In this document: piece after piece, positions 32,990 through 44,141 of the stretch | Layout of the letters: every line of letters starts with the position of its first letter | Numbering within the stretch: the stretch's first letter is position 1 | Source: Megaustenia siamemsis | Lineage: Eukaryota > Mollusca > Gastropoda > Stylommatophora > Ariophantidae | DNA length: 64,000 nucleotides | Assembly: GCA_032433765.1 (NCBI GenBank) | Contig: JAVIAB010000073.1 | Location: forward strand, 70,507,959-70,571,958 | Direction: 5' to 3' | Translations under genes and position numbers: made by a program | Notes under the pieces: generated by a model | The model's input: only the letters and a program-made list of their open reading frames with translations | Databases searched by the model: none | Told to the model about the DNA's origin: nothing

Positions 32990-33477
32990 GATACTTTGTG
33001 TGGCTTGATGATATGAAGGGTGGTGTTGAGGCACATGATGATAGTCTTGAGGGTGGCTGATATGAAGGGTGGTGTTGAGGCACATGATGATGATGATGAG
33101 GGTGGTACAAGATGATGATAGTGTTGAGGGTGGCACATGATAGTGTTGAGGGACATGGTGATAGTGTTGAGGCACATGCTGATAGTAGGCCATGAAGGGG
33201 GTGGTGAGGGTGGCACATGATAGTGTTGAGGGACATGGTGATAGTGTTGAGGCACATGATGATAGTAGGCACATGAAGGGGGATGTTGAGGGGCATGGTC
33301 AGAAATCTAGGAAGTTGTGTTAGAAAACAAGGAGGGAAGGTCAGAATACATTAGTGTTGAGGCACATGCTGATAGTAGGAAGGGGGATGTTGAGGGTGGC
33401 ACATGATAGTGTTGAGGGACATGGTGATAGTGTTGAGGCACATGATGATAGTAGGAAGGGGGATGTTGAGGGGCATG
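32990..33477. repeat. Irregular minisatellite of the element's right side
   Basis: Units such as TGAGGCACATGATGATAGT and GAGGGTGGCACATGATAGT. They are the inverted counterpart of 29715-30095. A 65-bp block ending GGTCAGAATACAT occurs twice (33280 and 33465). Confidence 0.8.
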
Positions 33478-34306
33478 GTCAGAAATCTAGGAAGTTGTGT
33501 TAGAAAACAAGGAGGGAAGGTCAGAATACATGATGCTAACGATACTAATAATTGCTTGTCAGCATTTTTTTTTTACATGTCGCCTCCTGTTGCCTAATAC
33601 CCACACATGATGATAACCAATAAAGGCACCTTTCCCCACCCGCACGACGACCCGCCATCCGACCCGCGAGATACCCCCCCTTTTAGAACCGCTGTCCCCG
33701 ACATGCCTCTACCTAACTTTAACTCTAAACACGGAGCCTAACAATGACCGTCAGCATATTTTCCTAACAATGACCACGATTCCTTGTAAGCGATTCTAAC
33801 AATAGCATTCCTCAAGTACCACTAGCCCAGTCAACAAAAATGTCATTCCAGTTTCTTGACTAGTTTTCCGTCAGTATGTTAACTTATTTTTTTCATAGTT
33901 TTTATTATTTCGCCTTTTTTAAAAATCAGTTTTATCACATTTAACTATATTTCTTAACGTTTTGAAACATATTTATCACATACTCTTTTAAAATACTCTT
34001 TCACAAATTTCTAACACGAGCGAGGCGATCACCGGACACGGAGCGACGATCACCGGATTAGCACCGAGTCTCCATTGAATTTACCTGAGTTAAGCTCTCA
34101 GTGATTCGACAAACTGACGAACACCAAAAAAAATTTTTTTCCCAAAAAAATTATGAAGTTCGAAAAAATCGCGAATTCGAAAAAATTTTTTTTTTTTTTT
34201 TGGCACCGTTTTGGTGCAAAGTCGGTGCAAAGTTGGTGCCAAATCTATTGTATTTCGGTGCATGTTATTCCACTTTTCTGTTGAGTTCACAGCCACCTAC
34301 ACTACT
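33478..34306 (-). repeat. Right terminal inverted repeat
   Basis: About 830 bp. Its outer 600 bp mirror 28505-29105, and its inner part mirrors 31325-31560. It ends CACTACT directly before the right TAGGAA. Confidence 0.93.
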
Positions 34307-34312
34307 TAGGAA

Positions 34313-34783
34313 GCCGATATAGAAAAAATGAACGGACGTCTCGATCAGCTTTATGTCGCCGGCCGGCTAGCTCTTAAATGCCGGCAGAAATTTAAAACTA
34401 TTTTTTTCCGAATAAGAGGAAAAAAAGACGAAAAGAGAAAACTCGATAATGCAACGACCGAGGCGGCTGGCAAAACTTAATATAACTGATAGGAGGGCTA
34501 TTTCTGTAGTGCAGCTTCTGAGTGTGTATGGGAAAATGTCAATATGTGGATACAATAACTTGGTGCTGTGATTGATACTCGAGGCTTTAAGGCGAGGGTC
34601 AAAATCCGTCTATTCGTCAACTCTAATCACACAATCAAACAGGCTTAGTATAGCGTACATGCATATTTATATGTGGCTAGATTTTGTCAATATGGAAGGA
34701 CAGATTACGTGTAAGGATCTTGTTCTTTTAAAATCTCTAGCTTGTCCCATTTTGAGCTGGCCTTCTTTCAGTCCAATGTTTAT
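34313..34783. other. No recognisable feature
   Basis: Spacer ending in GTCCAATGTTTAT (34771-34783), the left target copy of the next SINE. Confidence 0.4.
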
Positions 34784-35047
34784 ATTTTTTTTTAATGTAA
34801 AGTACCCCCGTCACGCCAAGAGGCGTATAGGGAATATGGTGTTAGTGGCCATAAATTTTACAGATCTTCGGCACATGTTTTTTTGGTGTAATGTGGTCGG
34901 TATTACGCCCGTGCCGCTTTACTTTCCCAGAAAAAAATATGGTACCCATTAAAGGCTGGGTGAACCTGGAAGCCGTCGGTTGGGATCGAACCCTACCTCT
35001 TGTCCTTTGTACTTCTGTTCACTAACTACTGAGCTGTCGCGGCTCCC
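34784..35047 (-). mobile_element. SINE-1 copy, minus, 13-bp target duplication
   Basis: 264 bp between identical GTCCAATGTTTAT copies (34771-34783, 35048-35060). The tRNA-like head lies at the right, with B-box GGTTCGATCC-type sequence visible on minus. Confidence 0.95.
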
Positions 35048-35259
35048 GTCCAATGTTTATGAGATCTTTGAAATGGACTTGTCTCGAGCAAACTTTTCCC
35101 AGTCAGTTATGTGCATGTTTCAGGGCACTAATTGCTTAATGGTATCGAGTGCAGCATCAACCACCCACCCCTCCTCCTGTTTGTAGCTGCAGTATATTCA
35201 AGAAAATAGCTGTGTCAATACAATACTTACTGGGGTCGGTCGTGTTGGAATAGCCAGGA

Positions 35260-36290
35260 AAATACGCAAAGTTGTAGTTATGGTTATGGAAAGCCCGGTA
35301 TCACTGTAAACGAATTAAAATCCATAATTGCTAAATCGACCGTGCCAGTGGAATAATCCAAATTAATTTCTCATCTCCCAAAAAATGAAAGGTAGCTGCA
35401 GTCCCCATCATAGCAGAGTCAGCACACGCCAAAAGACATAAGGCGAAACCGCACAGAAAATGAATACAGTCATCTGTTCCCCGTCATACGGTATCTTCAT
35501 TCATCGTAAGCCATCTGAATATCAAAACACGATCAAAACAGATGAAATGCACAGCCTACGGTGTACACAGAACACTAAACTCGGACCATATATTGTTCTT
35601 CTTCGTTTTTTCTATTGTTGTTTGTCTGTCAATTTTTCCGAGTGCTAACACATACTTCTTTGTTCTATTATTCCCTATTATCGCCTCGGAAGTTCCCCAT
35701 ATAATAATATTTATGTATTATTATTTGTTACCAGAATATAACCACTGGGAACTACTATTCGTGCTGTTTCGTCCAATAAATGTTTGTCTACAACACAAGT
35801 ATTCAGCCCTACTGGGAGATACTTGCATTAATAGGAAAGTACAAATATACAATTTATTTCCGGTCTGTGATCGTTACCCTATGCTATAGTCATTGAGAGC
35901 GCCTTTCGTGCAAGACACTGCTGCAATAGCCAATTTTTTTAGTTGGCTGCGTGGCAGTGTGCCAAGCGTTCGGCTTCTCGTGGCAAGGCGCGGTGCCACT
36001 GAGTACGGGTTCGATCCCACTTCGGACCATATATTGTTCTTCGTTTTTTTCTATTGCTGTTTGTCTGTCAATTTTTCCGAGTGCTAACACATACTTCTTT
36101 GTTCTATTATTCCCTATTATCGCCTCGGCAGTTCCCATATAATAATATTTATGTATTATTATTTGTACCCACACTAAACTCAGTAGCTCCGAACTTGGAA
36201 TATGAGGAAACTGCAACAAGGAACACTTTTTAGACACAGCCTTTAAAAGTTCCTGCCGCCTATCCGCCATATTGACCGGTATTTCAAAGT
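35260..36290 (+). repeat. Dispersed repeat X, copy 2, split by a 588-bp insertion
   Basis: Opposite orientation to the copy at 22110. The basic-peptide frame (RYHCKRI, SAHAKRHKAKP) is on the plus strand here with stops. Sequence matching 22110-22250 continues after the insertion, at 36182-36240. Confidence 0.6.
35583..36170 (+). mobile_element. SINE dimer-like insertion, 11-bp target duplication
   Basis: Flanked by ACACTAAACTC at 35572-35582 and 36171-36181. The first 155 bp (from GGACCATATATTGTTCTTC) recur at 36023-36170. Before the second copy stands a tRNA-like head (GTGGCAGTGTGCCAAGCG, then GGGTTCGATCCC). So it reads body, linker, head, body. Confidence 0.75.
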
Positions 36291-36665
36291 AAAGAACAGA
36301 AAAAATGCGTTTGTCCTTTATTAAGGCCAGAAACGTTTGGTAGTTGTGGTGAAAGGGGAATGTTAATGTCACGCAAGTGAGACCTTTGTTTTATAGAAAC
36401 CTTGACTATAATGTTGGAGGCAGTGAACTACAAAATGTAATTTTCCCGGCTTTCAAACTGTCAGCTCAGTATTGGTTCCCTCGTACTGACATCATCAGTA
36501 AAGTAACTAAAATAAGAAAGTTCAGCTTTACACAAGACAAGACCAAACAAACTCACGTTTTTACTCAATTGTCTTCATCCTGGGACAAACGAAAATAGAC
36601 TGCAAATTTAAATACCGTCATTATTTTCCTCCATGCTCATAATCAATTTACACTACCATCCTCAG
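36291..36665 (+). other. Putative intron sequence
   Basis: No repeat recognised. The final TACACTACCATCCTCAG is a good splice acceptor. Confidence 0.35.
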
Positions 36666-36737
36666 GGTGAGGGTCACGAGAAAGCAACCAGTCCGGCGTC
36701 TGGTGTAAGCGCTAGAAAGAAATGGTCGATCTACGAC
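36666..36737 (+). CDS. Candidate host exon 3 (72 nt, phase 0-0)
   Basis: Between acceptor CCATCCTCAG and a consensus donor (TACGAC then GTGAGT). It encodes 24 codons without stop in one phase-0 frame: GEGHEKATSPASG at the start and ARKKWSIYD at the end. The composition (charged, Ser/Pro) resembles the two preceding candidate exons, and the phase fits them and the candidate at 58005. Other exons could lie between. Function unknown. Confidence 0.48.
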
Positions 36738-37160
36738 GTGAGTATTGTACACTAACGTTTATGTCACTGTTATCTATATGTGTGTATGTATGTGTGTGTG
36801 TATATATGTGTGTCACTATGCGTGTGTCCATGCTTGTCAGTCAGTGTTTGCCTTAATCGCTCACGTGACTACACGTTTCGAATTGTGTGTCTTAAGGCAG
36901 GAAAAGACTTCAGGTTATACATTTGTGTGGGCATTTACTAGACAACTCGTCTTCATCGTTCGTCCTTGAAAAAAACGTTAAGAGGTCGTGGATACGTTGT
37001 TTTGTAGTTTACAGCAAACTACGATATCTGCATCTTTCGCCCCGATACATCCGTCGTCAGCATGAGATTGTGCAACTGGTTATCTTTCCTCTTCGAGACC
37101 TATTATCATGACTAGACTCGTTAGTCTATTTCTACGCGATGCTCGTTGCGAGGAGATGAA
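36738..37160 (+). other. Putative intron start, GT-rich
   Basis: A degenerate (TG)n/(TATG) tract at 36770-36820. Nothing else recognised. Confidence 0.35.
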
Positions 37161-37164
37161 ACAT

Positions 37165-38795
37165 GATCTCAGTTAGCTATGGTTCATATATGTCGACCAA
37201 AGCCATCAGCTGTGGTTCACAGATGTCAACCAAAGCCATCAGCTGTGGTTCACAGACGTCAACCAAAGCAATCAGTTGTGGTTCATAGATGTCGACCAAA
37301 GCCATCAGCTGTGGTTCACAGACACAACCAAAGCAATCAGCTATGGTTTATAGATGTCGACCAAAGCAATCAGCTATGGTTTATAGATGTCGACCAAAGC
37401 CTTCAGCTATGGTTCATAGATGTCGACCAAAGCCTTCAGCTATGGTTCATAGATGTCGACCAAAGCCTTCAGCTATGGTTTATAGATGTCGACCAAAGCC
37501 TTCAGCTATAGTTCAAAGATGTCGACCAAAGCCTTCAGCTATGGTTCATAGATGTCGACCAAAGCCTTCAGCTATGGTTTATAGATGTCGACCAAAGCCT
37601 TCAGCTATGGTTCATAGATGTCGACCAAAGCCTTCAGCTGTGGTTTATAGATGTCGACCAAAGCCTTCAGCTGTGGTTTATAGATGTCGACCAAAGCCTT
37701 CAGCTATGGTTTATAGATGTCGACCAAAGCCTTCAGCTATGGTTTATAGATGTCGACCAAAGCCTTCAGCTGTGGTTTATAGATGTCGACCAAAGCCTTC
37801 AGCTATAGTTTATAGATGTCGACCAAAGCCTTCAGCTATGGTTTATAGATGTCGACCAAAGCCTTCAGCTGTGGTTTATAGATGTCGACCAAAGCCTTCA
37901 GCTATGGTTTACAGATGTCGACCAAAGCCTTCAGCTATGGTTTATAGATGTCGACCAAAGCCTTCAGCTATGGTTTATAGATGTCGACCAAAGCCACCAG
38001 CTATGGTTTAGAGATGTCGACCAAAGTCTTCAGCTATGGTTTATAGATGTCGACCAAAGCCTTCAGCTATGGTTTATAGATGTCGACCAAAGCCTTCAGC
38101 TATGGTTTATAGATGTCGACCAAAGCCATCAGCTATGGTTTATAGATGTCGACCAAAGTCTTCAGCTATGGTTTATAGATGTCGACCAAAGCCTTCAGCT
38201 ATGGTTTATATATGTCGACCAATGCCTTCAGCTATGGTTCATAGATGTCGACCAAAGCCTTCAGCTGTGGTTTATAGATGTCGACCAAAGCCTTCAGCTG
38301 TGGTTTATAGATGTCGACCAAAGCCTTCAGCTATGGTTCATAGATGTCGACCAAAGCCTTCAGCTATGGTTTATAGATGTCGACCAAAGCCTTCAGCTAT
38401 GGTTTATAGATGTCGACCAAAGCCTTCAGCTGTGGTTTATAGATGTCGACCAAAGCCTTCAGCTGTGGTTCATAGATGTCGACCAAAGCCTTCAGCTATG
38501 GTTCATAGATGTCGACCAAAGCCTTCAGCTGTGGTTTATAGATGTCGACCAAAGCCTTCAGCTATGGTTTATAGATGTCGACCAAAGCCTTCAGCTATGG
38601 TTCATAGATGTCGACCAATGCCTTCAGCTGTGGTTCATAGATGTCGACCAAAGCCATCAGATGTGGTTCACAGACATCAACCAAAGCAATCAGCTATGGT
38701 TCATAGACGTCGACCAAAGCCATCAGCTATGGTTCACAGACGTCGACCAAAGCAATCAGCTATGGTTCACAGACGTCGACCAAAGCTTTCACTAT
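37165..38795. repeat. 33-bp minisatellite with GTCGAC in most units
   Basis: About 49 units (GGTTCATAGATGTCGACCAA, AGCCTTCAGCTAT). The 11-residue period RCRPKPSAMVY stays open on plus over long stretches purely because of the period. It is most homogeneous in the middle and diverged at both edges, as expected for unequal exchange. Confidence 0.96.
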
Positions 38796-38799
38796 GCGT

Positions 38800-39170
38800 A
38801 TCCAACCTGGAAGAATGTGGTCAGTGACTCAAGCTGACAAGGAACAGAGTACCAGTAATCACATCAAGATACTACTTGACTTCATCGAGCTTGAATGAAA
38901 ACAGACTATCTAATCTGGCAAAACGAATATGAATCGAAGATGGAAGGCAACCTGGTAAAAAAAAAAAAACGTGCTAAAGTCTCATGTGTCGGGTCGCAGT
39001 TACCGCAGTCTCCTGTAAACCACAGTCAACGTGTCTACACCCATTTAATGCTCTTTAATGAAGGCAGCAACATCATCGCTCACAAAGAAAATGTAGGCCG
39101 CTAGGACGTGTCCGTGAGCAGTGAATCCAAATTAGCGAAATAGTCAACTGATGAAATAAATGTCAAAGAT
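38800..39170. other. No recognisable feature
   Basis: Spacer between two minisatellites. GGAAGGCAACCTGGTA and CTGTAAACCACAGTCAACG weakly echo 5128-5220. Confidence 0.35.
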
Positions 39171-39171
39171 T

Positions 39172-39512
39172 TGGCCAGTGTGGACTTAGTGCTGTCATTG
39201 ACGTAGTGCTGTCGTTGACTTAGTGCTGTCATTGACGTAGTGCTGTCGTTGACTTAGTGCTGTCATTGACGTAGTGCTGTCGTTGACTTAGTGCTGTCAT
39301 TGACGTAGTGCTGTCGTTGACTTAGTGCTGTCATTGACGTAGTGCTGTCGTTGACTTAGTGCTGTCATTGACGTAGTGCTGTCGTTGACTTAGTGCTGTC
39401 ATTGACGTAGTGCTGTCGTTGACTTAGTGCTGTCATTGACGTAGTGCTGTCGTTGACTTAGTGCTGTCATTGACGTAGTACTGTCGTTGACTTAGTGCTG
39501 TCATTGACGTCT
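39172..39512. repeat. 34-bp minisatellite made of alternating 17-mers
   Basis: The units AGTGCTGTCATTGACGT and AGTGCTGTCGTTGACTT alternate strictly for about ten dimers with almost no errors. Confidence 0.97.
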
Positions 39513-39549
39513 ATGCAACTATATAAACTAGTTTTATCACATCATTCAA

Positions 39550-40110
39550 GCTTTTTTTTTATTTATCATCTTAATACCTTTTCACGATTGTTGATTCTAC
39601 ATTTATTTATCATCTCTATTGTTGTTTATCTATTATTTTGTACTACAGTTATTTATCACCTTTGTTGTTGTTTATCTATTTTTTCTACATTTAATTATCG
39701 CCTCTTTTGTTGTTTTTACAGTTATATATGAACTCCATTGTTGTTTATTTTTTTTCCCTACTGTTGTTTATCAATTCTGCTTTTGTTTCTCCAGATATTT
39801 ATCATCAATCTGTTGTTGTTTATAGAGTTGTTTATCAAATCTATTGTTTATTTGTTTTTTTTTCTACATATGTTTATCAGCTCTGTTTTTGTTTCTAGAG
39901 TTTTTTATCAAATCTTTTGTTATTCATCCGTTTTTTTAACAGTTGTTTATCAGCTCTGTTGTTATTTCTACAGTTGTTTATCAAATCTGCTGTTGTTTCT
40001 ACGTTTGGCTATCAATCTATTGTTGTTTCTAGAGTTCTTTATCAACTCTGTTGTTTATCTGTTTTTATTTTCCACAGTTGTTTATCAATTATGCTGTTGT
40101 TTCTCCGGGT
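39550..40110. repeat. Degenerate TTTATCA/TTGTTGTTT repeat
   Basis: Irregular units of roughly 27-31 bp around ACAGTTGTTTATCAACTCTG and TTGTTGTTTCTA. An old, decayed minisatellite. Confidence 0.65.
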
Positions 40111-40374
40111 TTTAAAAAAAATAACTCTGCTATTGGCTTTCTTTCATGTTATTCTCGTGAGATGCCACTACATATTCGCTCTATCTCCCTTTTATGTCTC
40201 CATCGCTCAGATTTTTTCAGTTGTCACAACATAATCCAGTTTTTTCCTTCATATTTGATGATCAGGCAATAATGGTCCTGAAGTTGAAAATGAACTTTCT
40301 AGTCGTCTCGTCTTTTTTCCAACTTTGCTACTCTTTTTAGCTGTTCATTGTATACTTGTATATCTTACTAGTAT

Positions 40375-40915
40375 ATCTTAAAAAGCAGAATAGCTCAGGC
40401 CAAAATAGCATTTCAGAAAATGAAAAATATCTTATGCAACAAATCTATGTCAACAGAAGTGAGAAATAGAGTTCATCAGTGCTATATAGAACCAATTCTG
40501 ACCTATGGAATTGAATCATGGACAGGAGACAAACAAATGAAAAGACGATTAGGGGCCACAAAGATGGGATTTCTCAGAAGAATGTTGAAAGTTACTTGAA
40601 CAGCTAAAAAGACAAATGAAGAAATTCTCAAAGAGGCCAACACAAAAAGCGAACTCCTAAAAAACATCACAAAGAAAGAATCAACATTTTTCGGGTGCAT
40701 CATGAGAAGAGGAAAGTTGGAATACTTGGTTACAACTGGCAAAATAAAAGGAAAGAGAGGTCGCGGACGACAAAGAGATAAAATACTGGATAGCTTGGTA
40801 TCATGGCATGGAAAACAGTCAACAATAGAACTGATACGATGCACTTTAGATAGAAGATTTCGGAAAGACATGATCGCCTGCACCAACTGGTATGACACAT
40901 GATGATAATATACTT
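40375..40915 (+). mobile_element. RTE-2 3' fragment, best-preserved C-terminus
   Basis: It encodes RTE thumb and C-terminal text: MKNILCNKSMSTEVRNRVHQ, CYIEPILTYGIESWTGDKQ, one stop, then KKTNEEILKEANTKSELLKN, GKRGRGRQRDKILDSLVSW and a final TNWYDT. A (GAT)n tail follows. 5'-truncated. Confidence 0.88.
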
Positions 40916-41490
40916 CTTTAACACGATATTACTGTGGCCACCAACGTTTTCGTGCAGTATTCATTATCGTACATTATGATTAGCTCTAACACTGAAAACA
41001 TTTTTTTTCTTCCTTTGTCAATCACGAGTTGCGTAGTGTTTTTCACTTATTAGGATTCTAAATTACGTGAGCTATTTTCCATCTTATCTTTGATTTACAT
41101 TGAGCAGTTATTATTGTTCCCAAGTATTTGACATTTTTGACCAATGCTGCCTGATTTACTATCATGTTGCATTTTTACACGCGAATTTACTGAAAACGTC
41201 CACGCAAGAAACCAAATAGGAACACCCGTCGTTGTGTTTTTTTCAAACGTCTCAAATCAATTAGGTCTGCCTGATGACTCAACCACCGATTGATCTCTTT
41301 AAACTATATAGTTTGGTGTTATGTTGCAGGCAGGGACATTGCACCACTATACGCCCCTGGACGACCAGGGTCAATGTAATGACTTCTCAATAATTTCTCC
41401 TAATTTCTCATTTTGGTGTTGGGATTCCGCATTCTTTTTTAAAAAATCTCAGTTTATATGTGGTTACATGCGGGGTGTTTTTCGATGTTC
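40916..41490. other. No firm feature; one weak exon-like patch
   Basis: TGTTATGTTGCAG at 41321-41333 precedes an open stretch reading AGTLHHYTPLDDQ, but no adequate donor follows. Otherwise nothing. Confidence 0.3.
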
Positions 41491-41491
41491 C

Positions 41492-41950
41492 TTATTTATT
41501 TCCGAATAGGTTTTGAACAATGTACATCACAATAATATCTCTGTGATGACTACCTTTGGTGAATAATTTTGTTACCCTCTCGTCCGTCTCAGACAGCAAG
41601 TCATCGATGACGATCAGTCTTCTCTTCTTACCACCTTCCAATTTATCGACGTCTGGTAGACCCTCGATAAATCTCACTGACCCCATAGTCTCGTATATTG
41701 GTTGCCATTCCGCATAACACCATATAACTTCCTCCGGTACGGGGACAGCTAACTCGTGAAGGTTCTGTATAAACTTTTGCACAAATACCGTTTTCCCACA
41801 CCCTGTAGGCCCGGCTTTCAGAGCTGTGAATGGATGTTTCCATCGGGGATCCATCCTCGCAAATGACACTTTAGTGGTTATACCATCCAAAAAAAATATT
41901 TTTCTCTCCGCGACGACGCTAAATGTGATTTGATGTAACAGTGATAACAA
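41492..41950 (-). pseudogene. Packaging-type P-loop ATPase (copy A), C-terminally truncated
   Basis: 152 open codons, of which the conserved part starts near MDPRWKHPF. Walker A is AGPTGCGKTVFV, followed by WCYAEWQP, Walker B RRLIVIDDLL with tandem aspartates, TKLFTKGSHHRD and IVQNLF. This order matches A32/FtsK-HerA-like packaging ATPases carried by Maverick-type elements. Coding identity stops just after QNLF at about 41512, where unrelated sequence begins, so the C-terminal part is lost. It is divergently paired with the PC4-like gene at 42357, as in copy B. No TIR was found next to this copy. Confidence 0.7.
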
Positions 41951-42356
41951 GTGATTTTAGGTCAGCACGCGAGGTTTCCCCTCTTTAACTCACATCTATT
42001 TAAAAACTACATCCCTTATAAATACTACGGGGTTTCCTAGTCTCAGTACGCGTTACCTGAGACCGAATTGTTACACACACACATACATACACAATTATTT
42101 CACAAATCATCGGCCAGGTCAGCCGTAGATTTCCCACACATCAGCCCTTGGCTCAGTCCGAGGAGTCACTTCCGGGGTGGGGGGTCATCACTGAACATGC
42201 CCCAGTACGCTTGATAACGTATTGCATTAGTTACTATAAATAGACGGTCCTCGATCCGATTATAGTGAGGTATAAAGCTCAGTCGATCAGTTTATATGCA
42301 CACACACAGATAACCAGCGTCTGTTACTGAGTGGTTTGTGTTTGTTTTCTTTGAAT
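41951..42356. promoter_or_regulatory. Divergent promoter region, copy A
   Basis: TATAAATA at 42235-42242 and TATAAAG at 42271-42277 face the PC4-like gene. TTATAAATACTACGGGGTTT at 42016 and CTGAGACCGAATTGTTACAC near 42057 are also conserved with copy B. Confidence 0.5.
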
Positions 42357-42986
42357 ATGGAGTCGTGTAGAGTGAATATGCCAACTTCGTTTGATATTTG
42401 TGATCAGCGCATTTTCATGTCACGTGGTAATGAGAATATAATTCCATTATCAAAGGATGGCGTTAAGGCAGTCTCAGTTTGTGTTTTTTGTAACAGACCA
42501 TTGATAAACATAAGGACATATAGCGGTGAGAGTTTTTTTTTAAGTTTCCTACCAGAACTGGGATAACACTCTCGAGTGAGGAATTTATCACGCTAATTGA
42601 AATGTGAGATGAAATTTTATCTGCTTATGCTAACTTCAACTACACGCCACCTCTTGTTAATCAGAATCTCAACTACACGCCACCTCTTGTTAACCAGAAC
42701 CTCAACTACACGCCACCTCTTGTTAACCAGACGAAAGATCCTGCAGTCATCCTGGATGCCCCGGTTGATTCAACAGAGTCACCAATTGCCTATTACATCT
42801 TTGATCAAGGTTTTGTCAAAATGGATTGGGGGGGGAAGGGGGGGGGGGGTTTGTGTTTTGAACGCTAATCAACCTTCCTATGCACCTGTGTTTGATAGTC
42901 ATTTAACACAAACAGACAGTACCACCAAAACAGGAAGGAGGAAGCCCAGACGGTTAAAACTAATAGATTCATCAACCGGACAGTAA
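42357..42986 (+). pseudogene. PC4-like protein gene (copy A), frameshifted
   Basis: Starts MESCRVNMPTSFDICDQRIF and reads through to RTYSGESFF, where extra T residues near 42533-42541 shift the frame. Copy B is intact at that point but broken elsewhere. The NYTPPLVNQ repeat (three copies) follows, then a G-run near 42828-42850 that shifts the frame again, then a basic tail GRRKPRRLKL ending at TAA. The PC4/p15 resemblance is in the segment with G, I, T, L and a following helix; moderate confidence. Confidence 0.55.
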
Positions 42987-43018
42987 TATATTTTCAAATA
43001 TCTGTTCTGTGCTGTATT

Positions 43019-43024
43019 AATAAA
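43019..43024 (+). terminator. Poly(A) signal AATAAA, copy A gene
   Basis: It lies 33 bp after the stop codon, at the same place as in copy B. Confidence 0.65.
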
Positions 43025-43087
43025 AAAGCTGTGTAATTAAATATAGAAAGTATTTGTTTTATTTTACTTGTTTTAACTTGAATGTGA

Positions 43088-43089
43088 AC

Positions 43090-43146
<57 letters not shown>

Positions 43147-43147
43147 A
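43088..43147. repeat. (GA)n microsatellite
   Basis: A run of GA, directly after the copy A gene. Confidence 0.95.
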
Positions 43148-43149
43148 TT

Positions 43150-43665
43150 GTTTTAACTTCAATGTGAAAAGAGAGATTAGATGTGGGTGGTCATGGTGAT
43201 GAGACGAACAATCAAAATGGAAAACACCTCATTTTCTCCATTTTTAGAATCACTACAACCAACACGTTATTTAAATTTCCACACCTGGTCTTATGGATAT
43301 CAGCACACATATACCTTAGGGGATAATACTCAACCACACGTACACCCGAGATAACCACTGAATCAGGTACTCCTTTCCTCAAAATATAAACACATGACAC
43401 AACATATTCACCCCTGCAATACCGCTTTCCCCAAGTTTTAGAACCGCGACACGCTAATAGATTTGAAAAGTAAACATTCGCCTTACAGCACGTCGGTCGT
43501 CACTCCGGTGGTCAGTGAACCCAATCATAAACGCTTTACTTGTCATGTATTCAGCTGATAGAGGCCTACGATGTAACTTCCCGCCAGTTCATAGCCCCAG
43601 TCTTATACGTGCGGGCTCATTGTTTTATTTAATAATAAAACAATTAAAACTCTCACTTTTATTAT
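43150..43665. other. Mostly unrecognised; possible decayed element end
   Basis: TTTTAGAACCGCGACACGC at about 43435 echoes TTTTAGAACCGCTGTCCCC in the right TIR (33681). A very decayed terminus is possible. No gene. Confidence 0.3.
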
Positions 43666-43667
43666 TT

Positions 43668-43775
43668 CGTTAGAGATCGAAAGTTGTGGATGATCACTCT
43701 ACACCAACAGGTACTTGATGATGCTGATGACTGTATGGTATTGATGATGGTATATGTCGACGATGATGATGACAA
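43668..43775 (+). mobile_element. RTE-2 terminal scrap with (GAT)n tail
   Basis: AGAGATCGAAAGTTGTGGA to CAGGTACTTGATGATG matches the last 60 bp of the family and continues into a long imperfect GATGAT tail. Confidence 0.7.
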
Positions 43776-44128
43776 TTTATAATACCAACACAGAATGTTG
43801 ACGGGGCGAAGATACAGGTTAAAGGAGGTATTTTATCGAATTATTTATTGATATTCTTGTTACAGTGAAGGACTAACACTAAAAAAACCTGTAAAGAATA
43901 AAGTGAGAGAACACGCGTTTTAATTTTTTCTAGTCTCCCCCCCCCCCCCTAACAAGGTCACCCGTCAGCATTTAAAATCCATAACAATAGGATAATCACG
44001 AGACGACCATTCAACCGATCCTGTCCACAGCTGAAAATGCAGCGTACCAACGCCAATATAACGTTCTTTTGATGCGGACGATGAAGAGAGTTGACGACAG
44101 GCGAATGCAGACAAATAATGGCCTTGAC
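43776..44128. other. No recognisable feature
   Basis: It contains a C-run at about 43937-43949. Nothing else. Confidence 0.4.
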
Positions 44129-44141
44129 CTTATAGTAAAAC

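Larger units (their letters stand above)
28505..34306. mobile_element. Maverick/Polinton-like element, 5.8 kb, with long TIRs
   Basis: The ends are inverted repeats starting AGTAGTGTAGGTGGCTGTGA, flanked by identical TAGGAA at 28499-28504 and 34307-34312. Long TIRs, 5'-AG ends and a 6-bp duplication are the established signature of Mavericks/Polintons, large virus-like DNA transposons. Inside are remnants of a packaging-type ATPase (minus) and a PC4-like protein (plus), divergently arranged. DNA polymerase B, integrase, protease and capsid genes are missing, so this is a short non-autonomous derivative, further altered by a duplicated TIR, minisatellites and an RTE fragment. All coding parts are broken. 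Confidence 0.75.

Noticed and set aside
37179..38827. Open frames with RCRPKPSAM repeats
   Set aside because: Period-33 minisatellite artefact; stops occur wherever a unit varies.
41334..41380. Extra host exon (AGTLHHYTPLDDQ)
   Set aside because: The acceptor is fair, but the only GT that follows (AGG|GTCAAT) is a poor donor and changes phase.
41330..43450. Terminal inverted repeats for the second ATPase/PC4 copy
   Set aside because: Neither side matches the 28505 TIR apart from one short echo near 43435; the copy is treated as an internal fragment.
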